A DNA stretch of 64,000 nt. Source: Cryptomeria japonica (taxonomy: Eukaryota > Streptophyta > Pinopsida > Cupressales > Cupressaceae). Under the pieces are notes generated by a model that had not been told where the DNA came from, did not search any database, and saw only the letters and a program-made list of their open reading frames with translations. Of this stretch, positions 12,245 to 23,600 are shown one piece after another. Position numbers and translations under genes: made by a program. The stretch's first letter is position 1. Every line of letters begins with the position of its first letter. Where the stretch lies: contig NC_081409.1 of the NCBI RefSeq assembly GCF_030272615.1, positions 21,640,260 to 21,704,259 of the forward strand, given 5' to 3'.

Positions 12245-14065
12245 AAAATCTGTTGGTTAACAAATTTGCCCCTTTCTTTAAATTATATTTGAACTACAAT
12301 ATGAGTCTTCCACACCCCTTTATGAAAGGAAAACAAATGAACCAACAACTAGGTAAACTGATTTAAGGTTCATCCTTTGCATTAGAGGGCAACTCCTCGT
12401 GAGATTTACAATGAATTTTTATGCTGAAAATTTAGAAATGATTACACTTTTCACCAGAAAGTGCGAAAGGCTTTCACATTCATTCATCAACACAAAAGAA
12501 TGCTTATGACAATTGAAAATAATATCATGAAGATCTATTTCAAATGTAGAGCTCACAGACTCCTACTTCCACACATGTTCATTCCATAAATCCAAAAAAC
12601 AAAGCAAACTCAGAGCAGTATAAATGTTGATCGATTCTCACTCATGCCTAACAGGACAAGGGGGATTGGTACCACTTAAACAACAATGAATTTCCTTATA
12701 AGTAACAAAATCAATGAGTTCAAAAACATAGAAATAACTGGTAATGAAATGATATTTTTGTAAATCAACAAATATCCCAACTGAGATTGCCAATTCTTCA
12801 AATACACAAATTTTAGGATTGCACACAATAACATTTCATTCAAAACTAGAAATATCACTTTTTGAGAATTTCAAAGAAAACAGATCCATTCCTCCAAATC
12901 ACAATTTTTTGGACCCTCACTAAAACTTACTTACTTATATAAATAGTCCCCAGGCCAATAGTTTGTTACATCACAACTAAAACTTTTAACTCTAACCTAG
13001 AGTTAATGAAACCGTTTGCTTGAAAATATATGAAACTAAATAAACAACAACAATAGATTGGTTGACAGATCATCCATTAGCTGATAAGACTCCATCGTGG
13101 CATAGGAGGCCGCTGATTTATCCTGTTTTGTCATGGAACTACACATGTTACGCCACTCTAGATGTGCTGCTGAGAAATTCAAGATGACTTGAAAATACGA
13201 GAGTCCAATATGCAAGATGCATTGTTTCAGACCTCCTTATCCATATTTACCTGCAACACCTTAGCTTTATGCGCCTCCAAATGATTAGAGCAAACCGTGA
13301 GCATTGACTCTATTCTAGCCACCTTTGAGAAATCATCTATAGTGAAGGAATTTGTTTCCCTGATGAACTATATTCTTTCTTAAAGATTTTTGCCATGTCT
13401 GCAACAACTTAGATTGTCTGAGCATCTTCCTTCATGAGTTGTATGTCAATACACTTAAGATCTTTTGCATTGTGTCAATCAGATCTATCAATCCTTTAAG
13501 AAACCTTGTAGATTCTTCATGGCCTTGCTTGATGATTAAATTTTACCACTCTACATTTTTCCTCGATACATAAAGCACATTGTTATCCAAACTCTCCATG
13601 GGTTTCTCAAATAAGAACTTCATTACGCCAAATTTCTGCACATCATTCATTTGCGCAAGTACTGCCACCCATTTAGTCATTTCCTTTTCCTAGGCAACAA
13701 CTTCTAGTTCCAATTCCTTACTTACGGTTACAACATCTTCATACACTTTTACCAAACTGACAATATAATCTGAACCCTTCTGTATGATGAGGTCAAGCCA
13801 TTCATTGAACATCTCTGCCACCATTTTGTTCCTCTAAACCTGATCTAACATCTTTTGGTTCACCGAAGATTTGAGATCGAAGGATAATGTCATTTGTGAC
13901 AGAGGTTGAGGACTTGGATGGTGTATGACATTAATGTATTCAACCATTTGGGTGATGATCTGCTTCAACTCCTTTTTATCTAGTTCATCCTTCCATGATC
14001 TTGAAATCATCCTCTTTGTAGAGGATTCCAAGTGTTTGACATCAACCACTAGTGAAGCAACCCAC

Positions 14066-14867
14066 TATTTATGGTGAAAATGGATAAAATAATATTGAAA
14101 GACTAAAATAGATTCAACCACAAACCCTAGCCTAACAACAAAGATCCACCATAACATATGAAGATTACCTAAGACAATGCAAATCAAATAAAATCACAAA
14201 GATTATACCATCACATGTCCAATAGGGTTTGGATCTCCATTCTTCCTATCTCCATTGATCTTGCTTGATATATTTGCTCTCAGATTTTATGTGTGCACAA
14301 GAGCTCAACAAAGAATGGAAATGTGGTTGCAAGTAGGCTTGATCGCATATGAAAGTTTGAATGCTAGAGTAGTCGGGGAGAATAGAATGATTAGAATGTG
14401 TAGATGATTAGGGTTGATAATGAGAGAAGTATCCTCTTATATAGAAGACACTGTAGGAAATGGAGGGATAAGATTGAGAGGTGTAAAAGATAAATGGTTA
14501 CCTAGGATTAGAGGGTAGGTAGAAGAAATAAGAAAATAATGAGAGGGTAGGTAGTGTAGAAATTAAGAGATGAATGACATGTGTCATAGGTAGAAAAGGT
14601 TAATGAATTAAATAAATAAATAAAGATTCATTTAATTAATAGAGGAAATGGGATCAATTAAATAAATAGAAGTATTTATTTAATTTAGTAAAAGGATAAT
14701 TTAAATAAATAAATGTATTTATTTAAATGAGAAATAAGGATAGAAGAGGATAACTGAATTAATTAAATAAATAAAGATTTATTCAATTAATAGAAGAATT
14801 AGGCTAAAAATAATTAAATAACTAAAAATATTTATTTAATTAAACATGACAATTTTAGGTGTCTACA
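14066..14867 (-). mobile_element. Solo LTR inserted in the 5' LTR (802 bp)
   Basis: The insert is absent from the partner LTR and is flanked by the 5-bp direct repeat cccac (14061-14065 and 14868-14872). On the minus strand it begins TGTAGACACCTAAAATT and ends ...CCATAAATA. It matches the inverted copy at 45,170-45,878: same start, same (T)TTAATTAAATAAATA stretches, and the same region around 'gatctccat...cttcctatct'. It has no interior, so it is a solo LTR left by LTR-LTR recombination. The terminal CA appears mutated to TA. Confidence 0.85.
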
Positions 14868-15269
14868 CCCACAAATCAATTTTCTCCATAGTGAAGTCAT
14901 CTTCAGTGGCTTTCTCCAAGTCTCTGGATGGGATAGGTTTAGCTATCTCAACTGTCCAATGAACTGTAGCCTCATCTACCTCCACCATTGTCCATGTTTT
15001 GAGTTTCTTTGGCTTAGACACTTTTTCGAGGCACTTGCTCACCATATCTTTCATGGGAATTATGATTGGGACAACACTATATTTCTTCCCAATGGAAGCC
15101 CCTAACCATCACAGAGTGCTTGAAGGTTCTTTGGATGGAGAAGTTGTCTGAGCACTCAGGGAACCAACAATAGTTAGGGTGTTCATTGGATTAGGCTCAC
15201 CTTCTAGTTCTTTACCTGTATCCACATCTTGTACTGGAGGGTTATTCAATTCCTGCTGATCCATTATTA

Positions 15270-15510
15270 TTTTTTTGGTAACCCAGAGGTATCCCCGCGT
15301 CTCATCCCAGCGACCAACCCCGCCTTACCTTGGGCTTATGGGAGCCAAGTTGGGGTCAGGGGAGAGGCAAGATGAGGCGAGACTAGTCCTCTGGAGGCAG
15401 ATGAGTCCTCCCATAGTCCCCAGCCGCCGGGATAACCTGGCAGGGAATCGAACCTGAGACCAATGGGGAGCAAACCCACGGCCCAAGCCAATTCACCTAC
15501 CATGCGGGAC
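15270..15510 (-). mobile_element. tRNA-derived SINE (241 bp) with 19-bp target duplication
   Basis: A GC-rich insert in AT-rich surroundings, flanked by perfect 19-bp direct repeats (15251-15269 and 15511-15529, tcctgctgatccattatta). On the minus strand it begins GTCCCGCATGGTAGGTGAATT (A-box-like part TAGGTGAATTGG), has a B box GGTTCGATTCC about 60 nt in, and ends in a short A tail, seen as a T run on the plus strand. The orthologous site in the other LTR (about 3,352-3,370) is empty, so the SINE arrived after the retrotransposon. The family is not identified. It has no coding capacity; it would depend on a LINE for movement and on internal pol III promoters for transcription. Confidence 0.9.
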
Positions 15511-17839
15511 TCCTGCTGATCCATTATTACTTCAACTTCCCCTCTCGGATCTAGGTCTACAACAATTTGGTTCAATGCTGGCTCTTTTCTCTTCTTTTTG
15601 CTTCTTGAACGAGTCACTCGGACTGCTGAAGAACTTAGCAGGGACCTTTTTGATCTTCTAGGTTGAATTTCTTCAACAACTGGCTTTGTATCACCTGCAA
15701 CATCAACAATTTTATTAGAGGTAGAAATAGGAAGTTGAGTTGCAGCATGCGAACCAAGTGTTAGTTCATAGGAAGGCATGAGTGATCCTTTTCTAAATTT
15801 CTAGTCCCTTAACCATTTTTCAACTCTTTATTACATTGAAGGTCCTGGCTTGAATGTTTTCATCTTCCTTTTTATCCCAGTCAATCTCACGAATCGGTTG
15901 CCCTTGAACCTTCTTATTAAGTTCAGGATCTAAAACATCCTCCCCTGTTTCCTCCTGTACCTTAGACACATTGATGGGAAGTCTCATGGTAATTACTTGT
16001 TGTAGAGTAAATCTCGACCATAGTCTCTTCCTTACTTTGTACTCATCACTACAATTTTCCCAGTAATCTTCCAATTGGGGTTCATGACATAAATGATCAC
16101 CTACATTTAGATTCTCCACAACATATCCCCTGCTATCAAACTTCCGTCTAGCAACATAAGGCTGCAAATTCATCTTCTTAAATTCTAACTCCAGGTTCAA
16201 AGCATTAGACATAGACTTACAATTGTAATATCCAAGTTCAATTGGAAAAGTAACTCCAGATTCACCTTTTGTTCCTAACCTTTTATCAATATGAGCCAAT
16301 TGTTTGCTCACTTCAATGAGTAGATAGCTATCAAAGGCATATCTGGGTAGCTTGAATGGTTCACCCTCAAAACCACCTACCTGAAGATAGGTAAACCTAG
16401 GAAATTGAATAAAAAATCTGCCATATATACTAATCAATTCCATGGCTTCAACTGACATCCTTTTATTAACATCACCCTGTAATTCAAATGCAAGTCTTCC
16501 TGCAAAGACACCATTCCATCTGGTGATATGCTCTACATATCTTTGTTGTTGTAGTAAAGGATAGTGATCATAGACTTGCATACCATCCACCCATGGTTCA
16601 CTATGCAGTTCGTGCCAATCTTTGATACATGCTAATATGTAGAATAAATAAGAAGACATATAAAAGATAGACACACCCACAAAATTACTTAAACCCTCAT
16701 GGAGCCTCTCTGCAATTACTTGCGCCCAGTCAAGATATCTTTCACCTGATAGAAGCACTTGAATATAAAAATGCATCCATTTCTCCCAATAAAAGGAGTG
16801 TGAATTTCCCTTCAGCCTGTTCAACAATATAACAATGTCTCACACTTCTATAATGAAGTGCTCCCTGGTAAGGGGCTTCGATAGCCGTGACCCTCCCTTT
16901 TGAACTTTTAGAAGCTAGTTTCTTGCAATTATGCTTCTGTATACACTTTTCTTCTTAGAGAAGAGTGCGTATAAGGTCCCAATTGACCAATCCTCGTATG
17001 ACTCCTTATGTGGGATTCCCATTGCCGCCATTACCATTTCTCTTTTAATATCAACTAACAACTCGCCACTACTGGTTCTTATGCATCTATTTTCAGCATC
17101 GTATCTATTCATACATGATATTACCAAATCTAGGCATGGGGCAGCAACTAGAAATGGGGCCGCTTCAATGAGACCACTTCTTACTATTCTCTCCATCATT
17201 GAACCAACTTCAGGGTTTTTGGCTCTTTCTAAGAAATCCCTTAGGTCAGCTTGAGCTAAAGAAGTATCATCTAATTCTGGAAGTATGCTCACCAAGCATG
17301 ATGTTTGACCAAGTTTCAGAAGTATTGGCCTCATAATGTCTACTTATACTTTTACCAAACAATTCTAAAGAAGGATAGAATTCTATTCCAACAAACCCAA
17401 AGATTTCTCCTACACTGACAAGCCTTCTGAACTAAAGAAATACAGTATAGGGAAATTGTCTAAACTCACTTGTTACCACCATGAATTTGTGAAACCCTCT
17501 CAGGAAATTGGAGCTGAAATTACCTTCAGCCTCTCCGGTTCGTTCAGTTATAATAGCTACAACCTTTACAAATTCTGTTTATGAATTCACATGTCTTTTT
17601 GAACAAACGGGAAAAAATTGAGAAAAATCTACACACGCTTCATACTGATTCATTTAAATGTGTGAAGTAACAGTAATATGATTGAAAACTTGACACTTTC
17701 TCAATTGCCCATCACCTCCACACAAATAGTTAATGTCCCCATGATTACTTTCCAAACTTAGAATTTTAAACTATTAGATGTTGGGAATATTCCTTTTTCC
17801 CGCGCTGCCTCTAGTGTTATTAAAATCCTTAGAGTTAAC

Positions 17840-18275
17840 TTGTAGTGAACCTTTTCAACCTTGAACCAACTCACAAGGAGTTCAATGGTTCAAGTTCATT
17901 CAAAGAGAACAACAAAGAAATTTCAAACTAGCGGCTCGAAACAATACCGAGAACGAGCAATAACCATAACTAACAAGTGAAATGAATTTGAACTTAGAAT
18001 CGTTGAACCAAAATACAAATGATTCAAAGTTCAAGTTCAATACTGACTTAAACACATTTACGCTTGCTCATTAAACAACATTACACAACCATGACTCAAG
18101 CAAAAGAAACTTTTGAACCTTGAACCAAAAAAGTTCAGGGGTTCAAATTTCAAAACACATTACAACAATGCGCTTGCTTTTTAATTAAGACAAAGCCACT
18201 AAGGACGTTACCTAAAGCACGCTTTGGACCTTGAACCTTTGAACTGTTTAAAGGTTCAACGACTTAGGTTCAAAG
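17840..18275 (-). promoter_or_regulatory. TTGAACC/GGTTCAA motif cluster in LTR U3 (right copy)
   Basis: Counterpart of the cluster in the other LTR, with some motifs degraded (for example cttttcaacc for cttttgaacc). As this is the 5' LTR, it would be the copy that drives the element's transcript. Confidence 0.4.
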
Positions 18276-18365
18276 CAAAGAGATACAAATACCAAAAAGG
18301 AAAGAAACACCAAAAGGCAACCTGGAAGATTGAAATTTTAACGAAAAATTGAGGGGACGCTAACA

Positions 18366-19817
18366 AATTAAAAGAAAGAAGAAAGTATATTAGGGATTCT
18401 TTTTTTTTTACTACTCTATGTATTCATGAACTTTTTGAAAGGATGAAATGGCCATAAAGGATTGAAAATAACTTAATTGGCAAGCTCATTGGTTTTGAAA
18501 GTCATTGGCTTGCCAAAAAGGAATGCTCATGGAAAGGTTTGCAAAAGTCACCTTCCATCCAAACACTTAGCTACTTCCCCTATTCCACAAAAAATATGAT
18601 TAAATAACACTTTAACTCATCATAAGGTTGCTAGAAGCCAAAACATAAGAGCCTATAGGTAAGATCATCAGTTTATCAACTCACTGAAATATCAAATAAG
18701 GAAAAAGGATATTAAGACATCAAATAATAGATAAAACCATTGAATAGTTCCTAAATAGAGTCCAACCTTCAATGAAGCTCATGTATGTGGAGATTGAAAT
18801 GTTTTCTAGCTCTATGAACATTGAAGGTCATTAATGACTTTTTATATCATGATCAAATCTCGATAAGGAGTTGTAACTGAATATGGAGTCTTCTTAGCAT
18901 CAACATATGTCAAGAAAGATGGTTTAACTTCTTGCTTTCAACAATTGAAATTCCTCACCTATAGAAGTATAAAAGGATTACAAGTGTTTAATTTTAGCAG
19001 TTCAATTTCCTATGAAGGTAGTATAAATATAAAAAATGATCTTCTAAAAATGGTTTCCCATAGGTTAGAAAAGAAGTATAAAATGAATAGTTTGGACTAA
19101 AGAAGGGTATAACATAAAGTGATTTCATTGAAGTCAACAGAAAAGAGACCATGATTGTAGGAGATGTTATAGATGAATGATATAAATAGAATGGAACAAA
19201 TTTTGTTCTATAGTTAATAATTTATAACTGATTTTGTATGAAAAGTTCTACAATACGTTGTGATTGTGGATATTGTAAGTTTAAAAGTTAAAATAGTCCA
19301 AAATGAATATATAGAATTAATAAGTTTGCATGATTTGGCTGTGCAGTTGGGCTACTTAGTAAGGGATCCATACCACAACTACATCAATTAGTATCAGATA
19401 AGGTTTCTCCTTGGGAAATGATAAGAGTGAGGAAGAGATAAATCAAGATAAGAAGACAAAATTATAGAATATAATTGAGAGAAAGATTAATGCTGGAGAG
19501 CGTGTGAAGAGGAAAGATTCTTTAGGAAAAGGAGACTAAGATTGTATAGAAAATAAAGTTATTAAGTTGTGTACCGTGATATATATTTTAAATGTTGTTT
19601 GATTATAATTTTAGTTTATTGTTTGAAAATTATTATGTGTTAATTATTTATTTGTAGCAAATCCATTTTTGTGTAATTATGTACTTGCAACCAAACAATT
19701 TATGAGCGATAACTTATTCACTTGTAGACAAATCATTTTGTTAATTTGTGTAAACCCAACAATTTCAATTATTTTCTTTAACTTTACATCAAAACACTTA
19801 TTGATTTTTTTCAATTA
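18366..19817. other. AT-rich spacer without recognised gene
   Basis: Begins with the right target duplication (aatta) of the Ty3 element. No long open frame, no LTR ends and no resemblance to the LTR at 45,170 were seen, so the 5' end of the next, older element is not found here. Confidence 0.5.
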
Positions 19818-20507
19818 CAAATTCTAGATACTTATAAGAGAGGAAGAAAGTTTACACTTTTTGGTGAACCAATAGAATCAACCTTGCAAAAACTTGTTGC
19901 CAATAAACCTATTACACTCTTTGAGAATGAATATTTTGAGCCTAGAATCAATCTCTTGTGGTGGAATGATAATGATTTTTGTGAATACCATAGGAGCCAT
20001 GGACATAAATATTCTAACTTCTCAAGATTGAAACACCTCATTCAAGACCTTATTGACCAAGGTGACATTACTATTGAAGAAAACCTAAATAATTCACCTA
20101 ATGAGGAATTAGGCATGTGTCAAGATGCTCCTTCCAAGCATTATCAAAATTATATACCTATGTCTAGCAATGGATCATCCCAAAATAAAGCTTCCATCTC
20201 TCCCACCATTCCATCATCTCCTAAATCTTTACAATATCACACAATGAATCCAATGATGATACCTTTCAAGTTTACCCTCAAGGACTATCCACAATGGAAA
20301 ACCAAGATAATCTAGTTCTTGATTCCACTCTATGATTCAAAAATCCTAGAACCAATTCCATATACCCCATCTCCAATAAAATCCACTCAAGAGAGTTACA
20401 TTCAAGATCCTGTCCTATCATTCCACAACATGGACTCCATCCAAGAACCCCCCATGCACATCCAAACTCCTACCCCATTTCAAGAATGCAATCCAAAGTA
20501 TGAATAA
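19818..20507 (+). pseudogene. gag: gag remnant, Tat-type Ty3
   Basis: A continuous frame reads KFTLFGEPIESTLQKLVAN, then INLLWWNDNDFCEYHRSHGH and SRLKHLIQDLIDQGDI. This is the nucleic-acid-binding part of plant Tat-like gag proteins, where a CxYHxxxGH unit acts as the zinc-binding element; the expected last Cys is replaced (KYSNFSR). A stop at about 20,313 is followed by a second open piece (20319-20507). The rest is Pro/Ser/Gln-rich. The upstream capsid part is missing. Confidence 0.7.
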
Positions 20508-21398
20508 ACAATTTGTAAAATGAATCACGATCATGATCCCAAAGCTTTTCCATCCCATTCAATTTTTCACCAAGATATCATCTCCCTAGAATCTCATGAT
20601 GATCCACTTTGACCTTTTTATTCCATTCATGATGGACCACCATATTACCTTTTTACTCCATCCAAGATGGTACCCTTCCATATCAAGAACAAAGTATCCT
20701 TCCAAGTACCACTCATAATCCCATTCTTAAGAAAGATCATGATACCCCTTTCATCCTTTCTAATGACTCTATTCAAAATGAAGAGAAAATCACCCTTTCT
20801 ACTCCATCCAATGATCCTATTCCATGTCAAGATCAAAGTATCCCTTCATCTCCTTGTCATAATCTTCCATATCCTCCTCAAGATCCTATCATCCCTCCTA
20901 ATCCCCCTCATGATCCTAATCCTCCTCAAGATCCAACCACCCCTATCCAAGCTATTCACATATCAATTTGGTTCATCCACTCATAAAATCCAATTTACTC
21001 CATGATCTTATCATTCCCTCTATACCATATCCTCCTCAAAATTGACTCACATCATGTTTCAAAAGAAACAAGTATCCCATTTCTAAGAAGATTTGTCAAA
21101 GCATGCATTATCAAAATTGTCATGGCCTTGGCTACATAGCTCATTCTAAAGACATTGGTATCCATACTAAGTCTCACATTCCTCCATCTAAAACTAAACA
21201 TACACATCCACCTTCATTCATTCCATTCATCTTGGGTCCTTATATGTCTCCATCCATTATCCATATCACCCAAATCCACTTACCCTACCATAAATAGAGG
21301 TCAACAAAGGAACACATCCTTGAGAACCTTCCAACCATCTATCTACATGAACTCATCCAAAATAACTCCATGTCATTCCTATCCACCCCTGAATCCTA
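20508..21398 (+). other. C/T-rich interior of the old Ty3-like element
   Basis: Low-complexity, pyrimidine-rich sequence with repeated 'cctcctcaagatcc' and 'atccattcca' words. Apparent open frames here reflect this composition and match no family I know. The last five bases (21394-21398, tccta) are the left target duplication of copia A. Confidence 0.5.
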
Positions 21399-22447
21399 TG
21401 TGGGTATTATGGATGTGTTGCATTGGTTTTGTCATTGATGTCAACACCTGTCAACACTTGTGAACACTTATCAGCACTAGAGATCTTTGGTTATGTTCAC
21501 TGACATGTTCAGTGACTTATGCACAATCACCGGTATCTAGTTCACCGACATGTTATATTGTTCACCGACACTAAGCATGATCTGTTATCATCTGGAGATT
21601 ACTTGGTTATGTCGAAGACATTGTTTGGACACTTGGTTTTGATGATTTGGTTATTGGTCTAATTGAGTTTGCATATTTGCTGTTACCGACAAATAGGTCT
21701 AGGTTATGGACCAACAAGCATTATCTATTTTAGATCAACACGACACATTATGGAGATGTTTTATTGATTGGTTATTATTGTAAATGCATTAAGATGACAT
21801 GATGCATCACATATCGATTCATTTGTAATTGATTTAATTTTAATATTCTTAGTGAGCCGACCTACACATTTGGTCTTAGGTTTTGGTATATATGTAAGAT
21901 CTCATTTGTGAGATTACGGAGGAGGTGAGAAAGGATTGTAATAAGGTATATACGAATATAAGTAGAGCTATACACACAAACATCATTTGAAGATTCAAGG
22001 AAGGTATGAAGAAGACAATCAAAGCTTAACCGGTACTGAATCCAGCATATGAAGATGCTATTTTGAGTAGTACATTATCATTGGATTTAACCATCCAATT
22101 GTAGTCAGTGTGACTCCCATTTTGTGATTGAGCAGTGAGCTCTAGGCAGTTGGCCTTTCTACATGTGCAGACCCCATTTGTACACACATACTATCTGCAG
22201 TAGTATCATCTAATTGTGGGTAAGGTTTCCCACCATGTTTTTCCCCCTTACAGGGTTTCCACATACAAATATTTGTGTTATGTGTTGTGGATGTTATTTG
22301 TCTTTCTGTTTCATGCATTAAACTTTACTGGTACTGTTATTAACTGTTAAACTGTCAACCGACATTAAGTTTGGTTAAGTTATATTTGGGTTGAAATTAA
22401 TAGACAACTGATTCAACCCACCTCTCAATTGCCTCCAGGTCCTAACA
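21399..22447 (+). repeat. 5' LTR of copia A
   Basis: Starts TGTGGG (TGTTGG in the partner) and ends CCTAACA. It contains about 98 bp (around 21,565-21,665) that is missing from the 3' LTR. Substitutions elsewhere are few, so this LTR pair looks younger than that of the big Ty3 element. Confidence 0.9.
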
Positions 22448-22449
22448 AT

Positions 22450-22461
22450 TGGTATCAGAGC
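22450..22461 (+). other. Primer-binding site of copia A (tRNA-Met initiator)
   Basis: TGGTATCAGAGC lies 2 nt after the 5' LTR. This is the standard plant copia primer site, complementary to the 3' end of initiator tRNA-Met. Confidence 0.9.
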
Positions 22462-22514
22462 CAAGTCCTCTTTTTGCATAAGTTTAACAGCTTGAGGAGA
22501 TTCTATCGCAACTT

Positions 22515-23600
22515 CCTATTTCAGGAAGGACAGTCCAAAGCTTGATGGAACTAACTATGGTATATGGAAGATCAGAATGTAGACACATCTGATTGCATTG
22601 GAAAAGACATATGGGATGTTACAAAGAATGGCTATGTTGGTCCTACACAGAGTCAACCTAATCCACCTACCTTGGGTAAAGATCAGGAGAATGATTGCAA
22701 AGCAAGAGAAGCACTTTTGAGCGCACTGTTAGATCAACAAATCATGGGATTATCAGAATGATCTACTGCTAAAGCTATTTGGGATAAATTGGAGACATTT
22801 AATGAAGGTGATACCATTGTCAAAATTGCAAAACTAGAATGCTTCCGGGTCAGGTATGAAAATCTGAAAATGGAAGAAGATGAAAGGATTTCTAGTTTTA
22901 TGGAAAGAGTTAATGAAATTGTTTTGGGTATACAATGTTGTGGAGGATCCTTAAGTGAAGATGAAATTGTTTCTAAAGTTTTAAGAGAATTTCCATTGGC
23001 ATACAAAATGAAAGTAACTGCTATTAATGAATTGAGAACAATGCCTAATACATCAGTATCTAGAGATTATTTGGTTGGAAAACTTTCAGCTTTTGAACTT
23101 GAGGAATTTGGTCCCGTTGCTATAATTAAGACAAATTTGGCTTTCAAAGCATCATCATTTGCAGGATCATCATCATCATCTAAACAATATGATCAGAAAG
23201 CACTCTATGCTAGAGAACTTGAAGAAATCAGAAGAGAAAATGAAGAACTTGAAGAGCTTGAAGCACTATTTACAAGGAAAATGCCTAAAGGTCTAGTTGG
23301 AAGTAAGTATGAAGGTAAAACACCATTTAAATGTTTTAACTGCAATAAAATTGGTCATATGGCATCTAGGTGTCCTAATAGACATGCAAGATTGAAGGAA
23401 GAAGCTAAAAGAACATATAAACCTAACCCTGAATATCAAAGATATAGATTTAAGAAGAATAGAGACAAATCATGTTACTATGATGATGAAACTGATGATT
23501 CTGATGAGGAACCGACAGACAATGGATGGGCTTTTTCTGCAATAACAGAAGATCAACCGACACCTATTGTACAACTGGTAGAGCAGGCCCTGACAGCTAA
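22515..23600 (+). pseudogene. gag: gag of copia A
   Basis: A UBN2-type gag: KLDGTNYGIWKIRM near 22,535-22,578, then ALLSALLDQQIMGLSE, IWDKLETFNEGD and YLVGKLSAFELEEFG, followed by a zinc knuckle CFNCNKIGHMASRCP (around 23,332, all CCHC residues present). A TAG follows KIRM, there is a frameshift near 22,600 and a TGA at 22,762. It would form the particle shell and bind element RNA. Confidence 0.85.

Larger units (their letters stand above)
13112..17334 (-). pseudogene. LTR-borne long ORF, right copy, split by solo LTR and SINE
   Basis: Homologue of the ORF in the other LTR. The start is placed at the ATG giving MRPILLKLGQTSCLVSI, which is open here. Open blocks are 17334-16915, 16827-15820 (335 residues, the longest), 15779-15530, 15054-14868 and 14049-13834; the C-terminal third has several frameshifts. 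The SINE cuts it after the VIMDQQE segment, so the apparent coding continuation to 15,336 is SINE sequence, not protein. The solo LTR cuts it after the IDLWV segment. The C-terminal end is approximate, inferred from alignment with the left copy. Function unknown; it may be an accessory gene carried by the retroelement. Confidence 0.55.
1167..18365 (-). mobile_element. Complete Ty3/Tat-like LTR retrotransposon with ~5-kb LTRs
   Basis: Two long direct repeats bound a 6,020-bp interior coding gag, protease, an RNase H, reverse transcriptase, a second RNase H and integrase on the minus strand. Read on that strand both repeats begin TGTTAGC and end in CCAACA (left copy CCAATA, one change). The flanks are aattc (1162-1166) and aatta (18366-18370), a 5-bp target duplication with one mismatch. 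A primer-binding-type motif sits just inside the 5' (right) LTR. Domain style (aspartic protease IDSGAS, RT LDGFLGYNQI, two RNase H domains) fits the plant Ty3 Tat group. In a 150-bp stretch near 4,198/16,345 I count about 9 LTR-LTR mismatches, so the insertion is old. Every pol domain has stops or frameshifts. Confidence 0.9.
12251..18365 (-). repeat. 5' LTR of the Ty3/Tat-like element (6,115 bp, with two insertions)
   Basis: Upstream LTR in the element's own orientation. It is about 1,050 bp longer than its partner because of an 802-bp solo LTR and a 241-bp SINE, each with its own target duplication. Without these, the two LTRs align along their full length with scattered substitutions and small indels. 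The LTR-borne ORF is better kept here at its N terminus (no stop near codon 10), but it is cut by both insertions. Confidence 0.9.

Noticed and set aside
15435-15500. Possible tRNA gene from the B-box GGTTCGATTCC
   Set aside because: No cloverleaf could be formed; the boxes belong to a SINE with A tail and target duplication.
15336-15530. Apparent C-terminal extension of the LTR ORF
   Set aside because: This coding-looking stretch is the antisense of the SINE; the partner LTR lacks it and continues in the true ORF.
20667-21463. Several overlapping open frames rich in Ile, Leu, Pro and Ser
   Set aside because: They come from pyrimidine-rich low-complexity DNA in which stops are rare; no motif or family was recognised, and one runs into the copia A LTR.
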